A DNA stretch of 64,000 nucleotides from Terriglobia bacterium (GCA_020073385.1 JAIQFH010000011.1:62001-126000); one strand, 5' to 3'. Shown: positions 8,849-17,808, numbered from the stretch's first letter. A program made the numbers and translations. The notes: generated by a model from the letters alone, not told the origin.

Positions 8849-10216
8849 TCAGCTCCACAGGCGGTCCCAGGAGCGCTCTTGATCCCACTGGGTTGTGGGC
8901 TCGAAGTAGCCGGTGCCGGGGGCGAGGTGCTGGCGCACCACGTCTTCGTTCAGGGTCACGCCCAGGCCGGGGCGGTCGGGGACTTCGATCCATCCGTGAT
9001 TGACGATCGGGGTTCTTACTCCTTCTTCGATTAGGGAGGACCACCAGGGCACGTCGAGCGAGTGGTTTTCGAGTGCCAGGAAGTTCTGCGTGGCGGCGGC
9101 ACAGTGCACGTTTGCCATGCAGGCGATAGGAGTGCCGGCGAAGTGCATCGCCATGGGGACGCCGAACTCCTCCGCCATGTCGCCGATCTTGTGCGTCTCC
9201 AGAATGCCGCCGGAGGTGGCGAGATCCGGTTGAATCTTGCTCACCGCGTGCCGTTCACACAAGACATGGAACGGCTCCTTCAGATAGATGTCTTCACCGG
9301 TCAGGATCGGCGTCGGACTCTGATCGGAAATCTCTTTGAGCAGGTCGGTGTACATCCAGGGAATGACGTCCTCCATCCAGGACAGGTTGTATTTCTCGTA
9401 GGCCTTGCCCAGTCGGATGATCGACTTCACGCCCAGATGCCCGAGATGGTCCATTGCCAGCGGGATTTCCATGCCGACGGCGTCGCGCACGGCGGCGACA
9501 TATTGCTCGAGCATAGCGATGCCTTTGTCGGTTACCTCCATACCCAGTAGCGGATGGGGAAGTTGGTTGGCCTGCCATTGATTCAGATCGCTCGCATTGG
9601 TGACGGTGCCGGGAGTGTCGGAAACCATCTCGACACCCAAATCCATCTTGAGCCAGGTGAGGCCCATAACTTCCTTGCGTTCTTTCATGCGTTGGGCGTA
9701 GATTTTCGGATCCTTTGACTCAGCCGTGTCGGCGTAGATTCGGATCTTCTCGCGGAACTTGCCACCGCCAACCAGCGCGTACACGGGAGCGTTGTAGACC
9801 TTGCCGGCAATATCCCATAGCGCCATTTCGATTGCGCAGACTCCTCCGCCCTGGCGCGCGTGTCCGCCGAACTGCTTGATCTTGCGGAAAATTCTGTCGA
9901 GTTGGAGGGGATTCTCGCCTAGGATCCGGCTCTTGAGGAACAAGGCGTAGGTCGGGCTGGCGCCATCGCGGACCTCGCCGAGTCCGGAGACTCCCTGGTT
10001 CGTATCGATGCGAATGATCGGGCACGGGCTCGGACCCGGCTTCACTACTGTGGCCACTCGCAGGTCGGTGATTTTCAGAGTGGAGGGACTTGAGTTAGTG
10101 TTGACTGCCTTGGGGTAGGCGTCAACCGGGTTGGCGAGCATGGCTCCGCCGATCGCCATGGCAGAAGCTTTCAGGATGTCGCGGCGGTCGAACATGTCTC
10201 TGCTTGTCTTATTCAT
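8849..10216 (-). CDS. Tat-exported mandelate racemase / muconate lactonizing enzyme family protein
   Basis: A 455-residue enolase-superfamily protein. The N-terminus carries a twin-arginine signal (DRRDILKASAMAIGG, residues about 11-25). The C-terminal barrel shows the expected metal ligands Asp (LAMDHLGHLG), Glu (SWMEDVIP) and Glu (LTGEDIYL), then KIQPDLATSGGI and a MHFAGTPI histidine like the mandelate racemase general base. It should be an Mg-dependent sugar-acid dehydratase or racemase acting outside the cytoplasm; the substrate is not predictable. It is divergent from the RraA-like gene, from which it is separated by a phased repeat array, so joint control is plausible. Confidence 0.88.
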   Translation of the reverse strand: MNKTSRDMFDRRDILKASAMAIGGAMLANPVDAYPKAVNTNSSPSTLKITDLRVATVVKPGPSPCPIIRIDTNQGVSGLGEVRDGASPTYALFLKSRILGENPLQLDRIFRKIKQFGGHARQGGGVCAIEMALWDIAGKVYNAPVYALVGGGKFREKIRIYADTAESKDPKIYAQRMKERKEVMGLTWLKMDLGVEMVSDTPGTVTNASDLNQWQANQLPHPLLGMEVTDKGIAMLEQYVAAVRDAVGMEIPLAMDHLGHLGVKSIIRLGKAYEKYNLSWMEDVIPWMYTDLLKEISDQSPTPILTGEDIYLKEPFHVLCERHAVSKIQPDLATSGGILETHKIGDMAEEFGVPMAMHFAGTPIACMANVHCAAATQNFLALENHSLDVPWWSSLIEEGVRTPIVNHGWIEVPDRPGLGVTLNEDVVRQHLAPGTGYFEPTTQWDQERSWDRLWS

Positions 10217-10361
10217 GAGTGCTTCCTGTCAGCGTGGTGTTCGATGAGACGTTTCTATCATGGGGCTCGAGAAAAGCGACCACTGGGGCTGAAGCCCTTT
10301 AAATTCAGAGCGACTTACGCGGCCCTGAAAGAGCCGCTCTTCCACGTTATGGATTATTCCA

Positions 10362-10449
10362 CGTCGTACGATCATTCTCCGTCGCGCGATCATTCCTCGT
10401 CGTGCGATCATTTCGAGCATACGATCATTTCGTGTTCTCGGATCATTCG
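10362..10449. repeat. Five phased degenerate repeats with GATCATT core
   Basis: Five units of 18, 18, 18, 17 and 17 bp, each with the core GATCATT at 10370, 10388, 10406, 10423 and 10441. Unit 1 reads CGTCGTACGATCATTCTC; units 2 and 3 differ at a few positions and units 4 and 5 are more degenerate. The array lies 146 bp from the start codon of the racemase-like gene and 179 bp from that of the RraA-like gene. It could be an operator array or a decaying minisatellite. Confidence 0.75.
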
Positions 10450-10627
10450 TATGGCATACGATGGATCGCGCGGCGCCCGAACTATTTGTATATCGTAGTG
10501 CCGCTCGTTTCGGGGCGGCGTCTCAGCGGAGCTGAATTGGATCGCAAAGTAACTTCATGCAACATAGAATTGTAAGCTCATCGACGACGGCAGACGTCGA
10601 AAATCTATCGACCCAGGAGACTGCGAA

Positions 10628-11563
10628 ATGACCTCCCTCTCGCGTGCGGCCAGGCGCACGGCTGCAACTATCAGCGCGGCTCTTTCGATTTCCTTTGTGC
10701 TGGGATCCAGCGCTCATGCTCAGCTGTTTATCTTCCCGAAGCAAGACCTTATCGATTACACAGCGAAGTCTTCTTTCGACAGGTTCCCCGACGGGAGGCC
10801 GAAAGTGCCGGATGCGCTGATCGAGCGCGCCCGCGGTCTTTCGTCGGAAGAAGTGTGGGCCACGCTGCAAGAGAAGGGATTCAACAATCAGTACGCAGAC
10901 GGATTTCAGGTACTGCATCCGGGGAAGACGATGGTGGGGCGGGCGTTCACGGTGCAGTTCATGCCGCGCCGCGCCGACGTGGAGGATGTCGCGGAGGCGA
11001 AGGCGAAGGAACGCGGCTTGCCTCGCCTGACAAATCAAGCTGCGATTGACATGCTTCAGCCTGGAGACGTGCTGGTCGTCGATCTGTTTGGGAAGAAAGT
11101 CGACGGCACGATCGTGGGCGACAATCTTTTTTACTATGTGATGAAAGCTACGAAAGGCGGCGGGCTTGTGGTGGATGGCAGCATTCGCGATCTGGACGGA
11201 TTGGCCGAGATCGACATGCCGGGATACTTCCGCTCGGCGGATCCTACTCCGATCGGGAATGTGATGCTGACCGGTATTAACGTGCCCGTGCGGATCGGCG
11301 GGGTCACGGTGATGCCGGGGGATCTGGTCGTGGGCGATCGCGAAGGCGTCTACTTCATTCCTCCCCAGTTCGTGAAGGAAGTACTCGACAGGGCAGATGA
11401 CATCCATGTCCATGATGAATGGACCAAGAAAAAGTTCGACGAAGGGAAGTACAAATCGTCGGAGATCTACGGATCGCCGAAGGACCCGAAGTTGCAGGAG
11501 GAGTATAGGGAGTATCTGAAGAGGAGGCTGGAGGAGATTCGCAAGCAGCGCGGGGAACAGTAG
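10628..11563 (+). CDS. Secreted RraA-like aldolase family protein
   Basis: A 311-residue protein with a Sec signal peptide (residues 1-32, cleavage near AHAQ). The core is the RraA / HMG-CHA aldolase fold: LQPGDVLVVD, then GDNLFYYVMKATKGGG and VVDGSIRDLDGL. The Arg-Asp pair in SIRDLDGL matches the metal- and substrate-binding residues of class II 4-hydroxy-4-methyl-2-oxoglutarate / oxaloacetate lyases. A charged helical tail (about 265-311) follows. A GGAG ribosome binding site precedes the ATG. It is divergent from the Tat-exported racemase-like enzyme, which suggests a common exported sugar- or aromatic-acid route. The RNase E inhibitor role of E. coli RraA is unlikely for an exported protein. 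Confidence 0.82.
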   Translation: MTSLSRAARRTAATISAALSISFVLGSSAHAQLFIFPKQDLIDYTAKSSFDRFPDGRPKVPDALIERARGLSSEEVWATLQEKGFNNQYADGFQVLHPGKTMVGRAFTVQFMPRRADVEDVAEAKAKERGLPRLTNQAAIDMLQPGDVLVVDLFGKKVDGTIVGDNLFYYVMKATKGGGLVVDGSIRDLDGLAEIDMPGYFRSADPTPIGNVMLTGINVPVRIGGVTVMPGDLVVGDREGVYFIPPQFVKEVLDRADDIHVHDEWTKKKFDEGKYKSSEIYGSPKDPKLQEEYREYLKRRLEEIRKQRGEQ

Positions 11564-11565
11564 GA

Positions 11566-11636
11566 CTGTCGAGCTTCGCTCGACGGACAGCCCCTTCGAC
11601 TTCGCTCAGGGCAGGCTACGGCGGCTTGTCCCCACA
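11566..11636. repeat. Dispersed hairpin repeat, copy of 8776-8820 type
   Basis: Contains gtcgagcttcgctcgacggacagcc and a distal ggcttgtcccca arm, with the added phrase cttcgacttcgctcagggcaggct, which recurs at 19915-19940. It sits between convergent genes, three bases after the RraA-like stop. Confidence 0.6.
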
Positions 11637-11646
11637 TAAGCCAGAG

Positions 11647-12312
11647 TCAGAACTGCAAGCCTAGTGCGCTGCTTAGGAATTTGGCCAGCGGTGACATCTT
11701 TTGACAGGCTGTGGCGAACGTCGTCATAAATTTTGGGCTACAGACTTGCGCTTCGGTGAACTCAATCGCCGTCCCCAGGTCGCGCAGCTTGAGGTCTTCT
11801 ACGAACTCATGATCGTTGGGGAATCCGCGTGGGGGCCGGGAGAGCTTCGTGGCGTCGTCCCAGTTCAGGAGTTTGCGGACGGGGCGCCACTCGCCCGAAC
11901 GCTCGACGATCGCACTGCGGACCTTGAGCAGCGTGGGCGGTTCGGGATGCCACAGGCCCGATGCGGCGAAGCATCCGTTGGGCTCGAGGTGAAGGTAAAA
12001 GCCGGGCGAGTGCACGTCTTTGCCGCGGTGTGAGAAGCGCATCGCGATATGCGTTTTGTAAGGGCGCTTGTCGGGCGAGAAGCGCGTATCGCGGTAGATG
12101 CGGAACAGCGATCCTCGCGTCGAACGCGGATCGGCTACGAGATAGGCAGAGATCTTGTACAAGGGCGCAGCGAAATCTGTGATGAACCGCACCGCGGGCT
12201 GGTGGGCCACGGCTTCGTATTCATCTTTGCGCGCTTGAAACCATTCGCGGTTGTTGTTGCGTTTAAGGCGAGCGAGGAAGCGGAAGAGATCGGGAGTAAA
12301 GTAGGCGGGCAT
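11647..12312 (-). CDS. DUF2461 (TIGR02453) family protein
   Basis: A 221-residue protein of the DUF2461 family, recognised from the N-terminal FxPDLFRFLARLKRNNNREWFQARKDEYE, the RIYRDTRFSPDKRPYKTH segment (about 90-105) and GFYLHLEPNG (about 122). Length fits the family (about 210-230). The biochemical role is unknown; members are widespread and cytoplasmic. It is monocistronic and convergent with the RraA-like gene. Confidence 0.85.
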   Translation of the reverse strand: MPAYFTPDLFRFLARLKRNNNREWFQARKDEYEAVAHQPAVRFITDFAAPLYKISAYLVADPRSTRGSLFRIYRDTRFSPDKRPYKTHIAMRFSHRGKDVHSPGFYLHLEPNGCFAASGLWHPEPPTLLKVRSAIVERSGEWRPVRKLLNWDDATKLSRPPRGFPNDHEFVEDLKLRDLGTAIEFTEAQVCSPKFMTTFATACQKMSPLAKFLSSALGLQF

Positions 12313-12356
12313 GGGATGAATTCCGAAGTTGCAATTCTAACCGAAAGCGAAAATCA

Positions 12357-12425
12357 TCAACCACGAAGGGCACTAAAGTTCACGAAGGAAAACATCCCTC
12401 TCCTTCGCGGACCTTCGTGGTTGAA
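12357..12425. repeat. Inverted repeat AACCACGAAGG..CCTTCGTGGTT
   Basis: Arms caaccacgaagg (12357-12368) and ccttcgtggttg (about 12413-12424) are complementary, with further internal complementarity (ttcacgaagg / ccttcgcgga). The sequence type (CACGAAGG..ACGAAGG) belongs to the accessory intergenic repeats of this genome. Confidence 0.6.
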
Positions 12426-12438
12426 GCTCTTTCGCGCG

Positions 12439-12468
12439 TTGCCATTCGCTGCGCTGGCACGATAAGAT
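12439..12468 (+). promoter_or_regulatory. Possible sigma-70 promoter of purA
   Basis: TTGCCA at 12439-12444 and TAAGAT at 12463-12468 with an 18 bp spacer. The purA start is about 125 bp downstream. Nothing else supports it. Confidence 0.35.
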
Positions 12469-12593
12469 ACCTCGTACACGCTTCTCCGCTTTCTATCCCA
12501 GTATCTTTTTGATGGCACCCCGCGGGTGAGGAGTGTGCGAACCCGGGAGCGGCGCAGCCATGCGCCGGCCGAATTCCCCTGACGGAGCTGGAC

Positions 12594-13919
12594 TTGAAAA
12601 AAGGTACAACCGCGGTGATCGTTGGCGCCCAGTGGGGCGATGAGGGCAAGGGAAAGATCGTCGACGTATTGTCGGAGAGCTTTCAGGTGGTTGCCCGCTA
12701 TGCCGGAGGACACAACGCCGGCCACACCGTCATCATCAATGGCAAAAAGTTCATTCTGCAGCTCGTGCCCTGCGGCGTGCTGCGCGCCGGGTGCCGCAGC
12801 GTGATTGGCAATGGCGTGGTGCTCGACCCGCTGGCGTTCTTGAAAGAAGTCGGCGCCCTGCGCGTAGCCGGCGTACAAGTCGATGGGAATTTGTTTGTCT
12901 CGAATCGCGCACAGGTGATTCTGCCGTACCACCGCATGATCGAACTGGCGGCGGAAAATGCACCCGGACGCGTGAAGATTGGCACAACGTCACGTGGGAT
13001 TGGTCCGGCGTACGAAGACAAGATGGGGCGGCGCGGGCTGCGGGTAGCCGACTTACTCGATCTGAATCTGCTGAAGAAGCACATCGAGAATGCGGTGCGC
13101 GAGAAAAACATGATTGCGCACGCGCTCTTCAACTCCGAGCCGCTCGATGCCGACAAGATGTATACGGAATATGCGCAGGCGGCGGAGAAGATTGCGCCGT
13201 TTGTGGCGGATACCGCGGTGCTGCTGAATCAGGCGCTGACGCAGGGCGAGTCGATTCTCTTCGAGGGCGCCCAGGGGACAATGCTCGACATCGATCACGG
13301 GACGTATCCGTTTGTGACATCTTCGAGCGCGACCTCCGGCGGGGCTGTGATCGGCACCGGCGTGGCGCCGAATGCAATCAAGTCCGTTATTGGCATCACC
13401 AAGGCGTACTGCACGCGCGTGGGTGAAGGGCCATTTCCAACTGAGGATCATGGGGAATCGGGCGAGAATCTGCGCAAGCGCGGGAACGAGTATGGTGCAG
13501 TGACGGGACGTCCGCGGCGCACGGGGTGGTTGGACCTGCCGCTGCTGCGCTATTCGGGAATGATCAACGGAACGTCGTGGCTGGTCGTAACCAAACTGGA
13601 TGTGCTCGACGATCTGGCGGAGATTCCGGTGTGCGTGGGATACAAGATCGACGGGAAGGCGACGATCGAGGCTCCGGCGCAGGCCAGCGGCTACGAGAAG
13701 ATCGAATGCGTGTATCAGAAGATGCCCGGGTGGAAGACTTCCACCGAGGGCATCACCAACTACGACAAGTTGCCCAAGCAGGCGCGCGAGTACCTGGCGT
13801 TCGTGGCCAGGGAGTCGGGGGCGAAGGTGGGAATGATTTCCACCGGACCGGACCGCGACCATACGATTCTGGTCGACGAGTTTATTACGGAGTTGAAGGT
13901 CGCCGCGAAGAAAGCCTAG
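12594..13919 (+). CDS. purA: Adenylosuccinate synthetase
   Basis: A 441-residue enzyme converting IMP, GTP and aspartate to adenylosuccinate, the first committed step to AMP. The N-terminal VIVGAQWGDEGKGKIVD is the P-loop signature with catalytic Asp; GGHNAGHT carries the catalytic His; GIGPAYEDKMGRRGLR and TRVGEGPFPTE follow; the C-terminal STGPDRDHTI is the guanine-binding end. The start is a TTG at 12594 preceded by GGAG; no ATG lies closer to the homology start. Length matches the family (about 430). It stands as the first gene in a plus-strand pair with a small monooxygenase-like gene. Confidence 0.97.
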   Translation: MKKGTTAVIVGAQWGDEGKGKIVDVLSESFQVVARYAGGHNAGHTVIINGKKFILQLVPCGVLRAGCRSVIGNGVVLDPLAFLKEVGALRVAGVQVDGNLFVSNRAQVILPYHRMIELAAENAPGRVKIGTTSRGIGPAYEDKMGRRGLRVADLLDLNLLKKHIENAVREKNMIAHALFNSEPLDADKMYTEYAQAAEKIAPFVADTAVLLNQALTQGESILFEGAQGTMLDIDHGTYPFVTSSSATSGGAVIGTGVAPNAIKSVIGITKAYCTRVGEGPFPTEDHGESGENLRKRGNEYGAVTGRPRRTGWLDLPLLRYSGMINGTSWLVVTKLDVLDDLAEIPVCVGYKIDGKATIEAPAQASGYEKIECVYQKMPGWKTSTEGITNYDKLPKQAREYLAFVARESGAKVGMISTGPDRDHTILVDEFITELKVAAKKA

Positions 13920-13963
13920 AATGACTTCCCCCGGCAGACCCGCCGGGCTGGAAGGAGCAAGCG

Positions 13964-14251
13964 ATGGTGGTGTTGGCTGTCACCTGGATGGCGAAAGTTG
14001 GACACGAGGCTGACGTTGCAGCGCTTCTCGAAAAGTTGACCGAGCACTCACGCAAAGAGCCCGGCTGCGCGATGTACCAGGTGCACCGGCACAAGACCGA
14101 ACCCCGCCGCTTCTTTATCTACGAACAATATAAGGATGATGCCGCGCTGGAAGCCCATCGCACCGCGCCGCATTTCTTGCAGCACGCGAAGAAGGAACTG
14201 CCCAAGATCGCGGATCGCGTGGAAGGACATTTGTTCGAGCCGCTGGGGTAG
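13964..14251 (+). CDS. Antibiotic biosynthesis monooxygenase (ABM) domain protein
   Basis: A 95-residue single-domain dimeric ferredoxin-like protein of the ABM / YgiN group: AVTWMAKVGHEADVAALLEKL, then the family phrase EPGCAMYQVHR and FFIYEQYKDDAALEAHRTAPHF. Such proteins are cofactor-free quinol monooxygenases or heme-degrading relatives; the exact activity is not predictable. AAGGAG lies just before the ATG. It is 44 bp after purA, with a short GC hairpin (CCCGGC..GCCGGG) between them, so co-transcription is possible. Confidence 0.85.
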   Translation: MVVLAVTWMAKVGHEADVAALLEKLTEHSRKEPGCAMYQVHRHKTEPRRFFIYEQYKDDAALEAHRTAPHFLQHAKKELPKIADRVEGHLFEPLG

Positions 14252-14373
14252 CTTGTTGTTGTCGACGCGAGGGAATTCCCGGGACCCACGTTATAGTTGG
14301 CGCCGGCCGTTACATTGCGCGCTGCACGCGCAACCCCGGACGACGGCGTCCGGGCTACATGTTCTTAGGCAGA

Positions 14374-14661
14374 TTATTGGGGCTTCTTCGCTTCCGCAGG
14401 CTTCGATTCAGAAGACGTGCCTCGGCTGTACACAATGCTCTTCGTGCCGCCGTCGCAACCTCCTACGACTTTGCCATCGCCTTCCTTGCCTTTATCAACG
14501 ACGTCGAGTGTGTAGGATGTGACGCCTTTCGCTTCGAGCTTCTTGGCGATTTCAGCTTTCAGGTCTTCGCAGGGTTTTCTTGCGGGAGCCGGTTGTTCCG
14601 TCTGGGCAAAACCGCAGGTACATACAAAAAGCAGAGCAGCGGCCACTGTCCACGTTTTCAT
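14374..14661 (-). CDS. DUF1161-like small secreted protein
   Basis: A 95-residue protein with a signal peptide (MKTWTVAAALLFVCTCGFAQ). The mature part CEDLKAEIAKKLEAKGVTSYTLDVV plus KVVGGCDGGTKSIVY matches the DUF1161 pattern, with two cysteines that may form a disulfide in the periplasm. The C-terminal 15 residues are a low-complexity Ser/Lys/Ala tail. Function is unknown; it is likely periplasmic and monocistronic. Confidence 0.75.
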   Translation of the reverse strand: MKTWTVAAALLFVCTCGFAQTEQPAPARKPCEDLKAEIAKKLEAKGVTSYTLDVVDKGKEGDGKVVGGCDGGTKSIVYSRGTSSESKPAEAKKPQ

Positions 14662-14829
14662 GATGATCTCCCTCGCTTTCGAGCGCAGTATAAATAGTAG
14701 GCGCGCGCGAGAATTATTACGAGGGTAATTCGGCGGTAACTACAAGCTCGGGACGGTGCGGCTGAAGCCTCGCCCTTGCGAATCATCTGCCCGGGTTAGA
14801 AGCGATCCATTAGAGAAAGAAGAGGCGGG

Positions 14830-15024
14830 CTACTTCGGAGTCTTGTCGATGATCAACTCCCCGGCAGAGGCGTAGCTCTCTTTCGAGACCTCGTGGAAGG
14901 CAATGACGATGGCATCGCGACGGGTGCCGGCTTCTTCCACCAGAACATCAGTGATGCGCTTGGCGATCTTGCGCTTCTGGTCGGCGGTGCGGCCTTCGAG
15001 CATCGTGATTTGGACCATCGGCAT
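14830..15024 (-). CDS. 4-oxalocrotonate tautomerase family enzyme
   Basis: A 64-residue protein MPMVQITMLEGRTADQKRK. Pro2 becomes the catalytic N-terminal proline after Met removal, the hallmark of the family. Members catalyse keto-enol tautomerisation in aromatic catabolism and related promiscuous reactions; the conserved Arg around residue 12 (GRTADQKRK) is present. It is separated from ndk by a hairpin repeat, on the same strand, and may be read with it. Confidence 0.88.
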   Translation of the reverse strand: MPMVQITMLEGRTADQKRKIAKRITDVLVEEAGTRRDAIVIAFHEVSKESYASAGELIIDKTPK

Positions 15025-15029
15025 AATGA

Positions 15030-15113
15030 AGTTCTCAGTTGTCAGTTCTCAGTTCTCAGCAAAACCGCACTCGGCGCTGAGTGACTGAGAACTGAGCGAC
15101 CGAGAACTGAGAA
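15030..15113. repeat. Direct and inverted CTGAGAACTGA repeats
   Basis: On one side gttctcagttgtcagttctcagttctcagc, on the other ctgagtgactgagaactgagcgaccgagaactgag, forming a long imperfect hairpin around aaaaccgcactcggcg. This intergenic type (CTGAGAACTGA) resembles repeats common in acidobacterial genomes. It lies directly after the ndk stop, where it could act in termination. Confidence 0.7.
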
Positions 15114-15539
15114 TTATTTCGCCAATTCGTAGCCGGCGAAGAAGAAGCTTAGCTCGAAACGGGCCGTGTCTTCGGCGTCGGAACCGTGGATCGCGTTGTA
15201 CTCGATGTTGGTCGCCCACTTCTTGCGGATGGTGCCATCCTCGGCATTGGCCGGGTTGGTGGCGCCCATCAGCTTGCGCAGGTCGGCGATGGCATTCTCT
15301 TTTTCGAGCGCCAGCGCCACGATCGGGCCGCTCGACATGAAATCCGTCAGCGAGTTGTAAAACGGACGGCTGGCGTGGACGGCGTAGAATTGCTCGGCCT
15401 GATGCTTGGAAATCTGCAGCATCTTCATGGCGAGGATGCGGAAGTTATTCTTCTCGAATTGTTCGATGATGTCGCCGATGGCGTTCTTGCGGACGGCGTC
15501 GGGTTTAACGATGGTCAGGGTGCGTTGCAAAGTCTTCAT
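15114..15539 (-). CDS. ndk: Nucleoside diphosphate kinase
   Basis: A 141-residue enzyme balancing nucleoside triphosphates. The active-site motif [20 protein letters not shown] is intact, with the phosphorylated His at residue 118. The N-terminal [11 protein letters not shown] is typical. It follows sucC and sucD on the same strand, 126 bp after sucD, a natural pairing because succinyl-CoA synthetase makes ATP or GTP that Ndk exchanges. Confidence 0.97.
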   Translation of the reverse strand: MKTLQRTLTIVKPDAVRKNAIGDIIEQFEKNNFRILAMKMLQISKHQAEQFYAVHASRPFYNSLTDFMSSGPIVALALEKENAIADLRKLMGATNPANAEDGTIRKKWATNIEYNAIHGSDAEDTARFELSFFFAGYELAK

Positions 15540-15577
15540 AAGTTCGGTCTTTGATCCTTGGTCGTTTTGTCGTTCGT

Positions 15578-15664
15578 TGTAGAGACGTTGCTTGCAACGT
15601 CTTTTGCCAGCGGAGGCTTTTACCTTCGTGGCGAGAAGAGACGTAGCCAGCTACGTCTCTACGC
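15578..15664. repeat. Hairpin repeats of GTAGAGACGT..ACGTCTC type
   Basis: Two small palindromic pieces, tagagacgttgcttgcaacgtc and gagacgtagccagctacgtctc, lie side by side between sucD and ndk. They recall the gtagagacgtagc..ctacgtctctac dispersed repeats of this group. Confidence 0.6.
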
Positions 15665-15665
15665 A

Positions 15666-16544
15666 TTACACGCTTACTCCGATTGCTGCGGCTAGAGTCT
15701 CGCCGATTGCGGCCGGGGATTTTGCTACCTTGATCCCCGCCGCCTCGAGCGCCTTGATCTTCTCCGCTGCGGTGCCTTTGCCGCCTGAGATAATGGCGCC
15801 GGCATGGCCCATGCGGCGGCCGGGAGGCGCGGTCTGGCCGGCGATGAATCCGACGACCGGCTTCTTCATGTGCGTCTTGACGAACTCCGCAGCTTGTTCC
15901 TCAGCGTTACCACCGATTTCGCCGATCATGATCACCGCTTCGGTCTCGGGATCGCGGTTGAACAAGTCGAGCGCATCGATGAAATTGGTGCCGATGATGG
16001 GATCGCCACCGATACCGATGGCTGTCGACTGGCCAATGCCGCGCATCGTGAGTTGATGAACCGCTTCGTACGTCAGCGTGCCGGAGCGCGAGACGATACC
16101 GATCGATCCTTCTTTGTGGATCGAGGCCGGCATGATGCCGATCTTGCATTTTCCGGGCGAGATGATGCCGGGGCAGTTGGGGCCGATCAGGCGCGAGCGG
16201 CGGTCCTGCAGGAACTCCCAGGCCTTGACCATGTCGAGCGTGGGGATGCCTTCGGTGATGCAGACGATGAGGTCGATCTCGGCGTCAGCGGCTTCCATGA
16301 TGGCGTCGGCGGCGAACGGCGGCGGAACGAAAATCACCGTGGCATTGGCGCCTGTCTTGTCGACAGCCTCGCGAACAGTGTTGAAAATGGGCCAGCTTTC
16401 GTGCGTGGTCCCGCCTTTGCCCGGGGTTACGCCTCCCACGATTTTGGTGCCGTAAGCGGCACTGGCCTTCGCGTGGAACGTGCCTTCGCGGCCGGTGAGG
16501 CCCTGGACTACAACTCGCGTATCTTTATTAACCAGGATTGCCAT
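15666..16544 (-). CDS. sucD: Succinyl-CoA synthetase alpha subunit
   Basis: A 292-residue subunit of the TCA cycle enzyme that converts succinyl-CoA to succinate with substrate-level phosphorylation. Seen: N-terminal CoA-binding Rossmann part ([21 protein letters not shown]), the PGICKIGIMP-like [19 protein letters not shown], and the phosphohistidine region [10 protein letters not shown] with His at 247. Length is standard (about 290). It lies between sucC and ndk, with a dispersed repeat between sucC and sucD. Confidence 0.97.
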   Translation of the reverse strand: MAILVNKDTRVVVQGLTGREGTFHAKASAAYGTKIVGGVTPGKGGTTHESWPIFNTVREAVDKTGANATVIFVPPPFAADAIMEAADAEIDLIVCITEGIPTLDMVKAWEFLQDRRSRLIGPNCPGIISPGKCKIGIMPASIHKEGSIGIVSRSGTLTYEAVHQLTMRGIGQSTAIGIGGDPIIGTNFIDALDLFNRDPETEAVIMIGEIGGNAEEQAAEFVKTHMKKPVVGFIAGQTAPPGRRMGHAGAIISGGKGTAAEKIKALEAAGIKVAKSPAAIGETLAAAIGVSV

Positions 16545-16576
16545 ATGAAAAGTACCTCGTAAAGTTCCTAAAACCT

Positions 16577-16611
16577 TTCACCACAGGGGACACAGAGGGC
16601 ACAGAGAAAAC
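16577..16611. repeat. CACCACAGGGGACACAGAGG-type dispersed repeat
   Basis: tcaccacaggggacacagagggcacagag lies in the 67 bp gap between sucC and sucD. Related copies occur at about 17939, 23250, 34687, 35155, 35219 and 62199. Its presence inside an operon suggests it does not block transcription. Confidence 0.7.
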
Positions 16612-17808
16612 CTAGCGCCATTCTGTGACGCCGGCTGTGCCTCGCGCCGCTGCTACTACTCTGTCCGCGGCGTCTTTCATGGTGTCGGTTACGACGAAGT
16701 TGAAGCCTGAGTTCATCAGGATTTTTTTGCCTTCTTCGACGTTCGTGCCTTCCAGACGCAGAACGATGGGCAGCTTGATGTTGGTCTTGCGCGCGGCTTC
16801 GACCACTCCGGTGGCCAGCGTGTCTACTCGGAGGATGCCGCCGAAGATGTTGATCAGCACGGCCTTTACATTCTTATCGCTCAGCAGAATTTCGAACGCG
16901 TGAGCGACTTGCTCGGAGCTGGCACCTCCGCCGACGTCGAGGAAGTTCGCGGGCATGCCTCCCGCGTACTTGATGATGTCCATCGTGGCCATGGCGAGTC
17001 CGGCGCCGTTGACCATGCAGCCGACATTGCCGTCGAGCTTGATGTAGTTCAGGCTGTACTTCGAGGCCTCGACTTCGAGCGGATCTTCTTCGGTGATATC
17101 GCGCAGTTCGCGGAGATCGGCGTGGCGGAAGAGCGCGTTGTCGTCGAAGTTGATCTTGGCATCGAGGGCGAAGAGGCGACCGTCGGTCGTCGTGATAAAG
17201 GGATTGATCTCTAGGAGCGACGCGTCAGTATCGAGAAAGGCCTTGTAGAGGCTGGTCAGGAACTGGACTGCGGGAGTGATCTGCTTCGCGCTGAGACCAA
17301 GTTTGAAAGCGATCTTGCGGGCCTGGAAGGCTTCGAGCCCCATGCCGGGATCGATATGCTGCTTGAGGATCGCGTCGGGATTCTCGGCGGCGACCTGCTC
17401 GATCTCCATGCCGCCCGCGGCCGAAGCCATGAAGACGGGCTTGCCTTCGGCGCGGTCGACCAGGATTCCGAGATAGAGTTCCTTCTCGATGGGCAGCGTT
17501 TCTTCAATCAGCAGACGGCGGACGATGCGGCCTTCGGGGCCAGTCTGGTGCGTGATCAGCCTCATGCCGAGCATCTTGCCGGCGAGGTCGGCGGCTTCGT
17601 CGACGGACTTGGCGATCTTGACGCCGCCGCCTTTGCCGCGGCCTCCAGCGTGGATTTGGGCTTTGACTACGACTCCGGAAGAACCGGAGCTCAGCAATTC
17701 TTTTGCGACCGACTCGGCCTCTTCGCGGGAAGTCGCCATTGACCCGCGAGGGACGGTCACACCATACTTCTTTAAGATTGCTTTTCCCTGATACTCATGA
17801 ATTTTCAT
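16612..17808 (-). CDS. sucC: Succinyl-CoA synthetase beta subunit
   Basis: A 398-residue ATP-grasp subunit. The N-terminal [22 protein letters not shown], the [19 protein letters not shown] nucleotide-binding segment (about 47-65), LEINPFITT and the C-terminal [13 protein letters not shown] with [15 protein letters not shown] are all in place. It is the first gene of the sucC-sucD-ndk operon. Confidence 0.97.
   Translation of the reverse strand: MKIHEYQGKAILKKYGVTVPRGSMATSREEAESVAKELLSSGSSGVVVKAQIHAGGRGKGGGVKIAKSVDEAADLAGKMLGMRLITHQTGPEGRIVRRLLIEETLPIEKELYLGILVDRAEGKPVFMASAAGGMEIEQVAAENPDAILKQHIDPGMGLEAFQARKIAFKLGLSAKQITPAVQFLTSLYKAFLDTDASLLEINPFITTTDGRLFALDAKINFDDNALFRHADLRELRDITEEDPLEVEASKYSLNYIKLDGNVGCMVNGAGLAMATMDIIKYAGGMPANFLDVGGGASSEQVAHAFEILLSDKNVKAVLINIFGGILRVDTLATGVVEAARKTNIKLPIVLRLEGTNVEEGKKILMNSGFNFVVTDTMKDAADRVVAAARGTAGVTEWR

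Noticed and set aside
10229-10420. Minus-strand frame of 63 codons before the racemase-like gene
   Set aside because: It is the translation of the GATCATT array (repeated MIARRGMIARR); no other coding evidence.
10362-10449. CRISPR array
   Set aside because: Units are only 17-18 bp with no spacers, and no cas gene is in the window.
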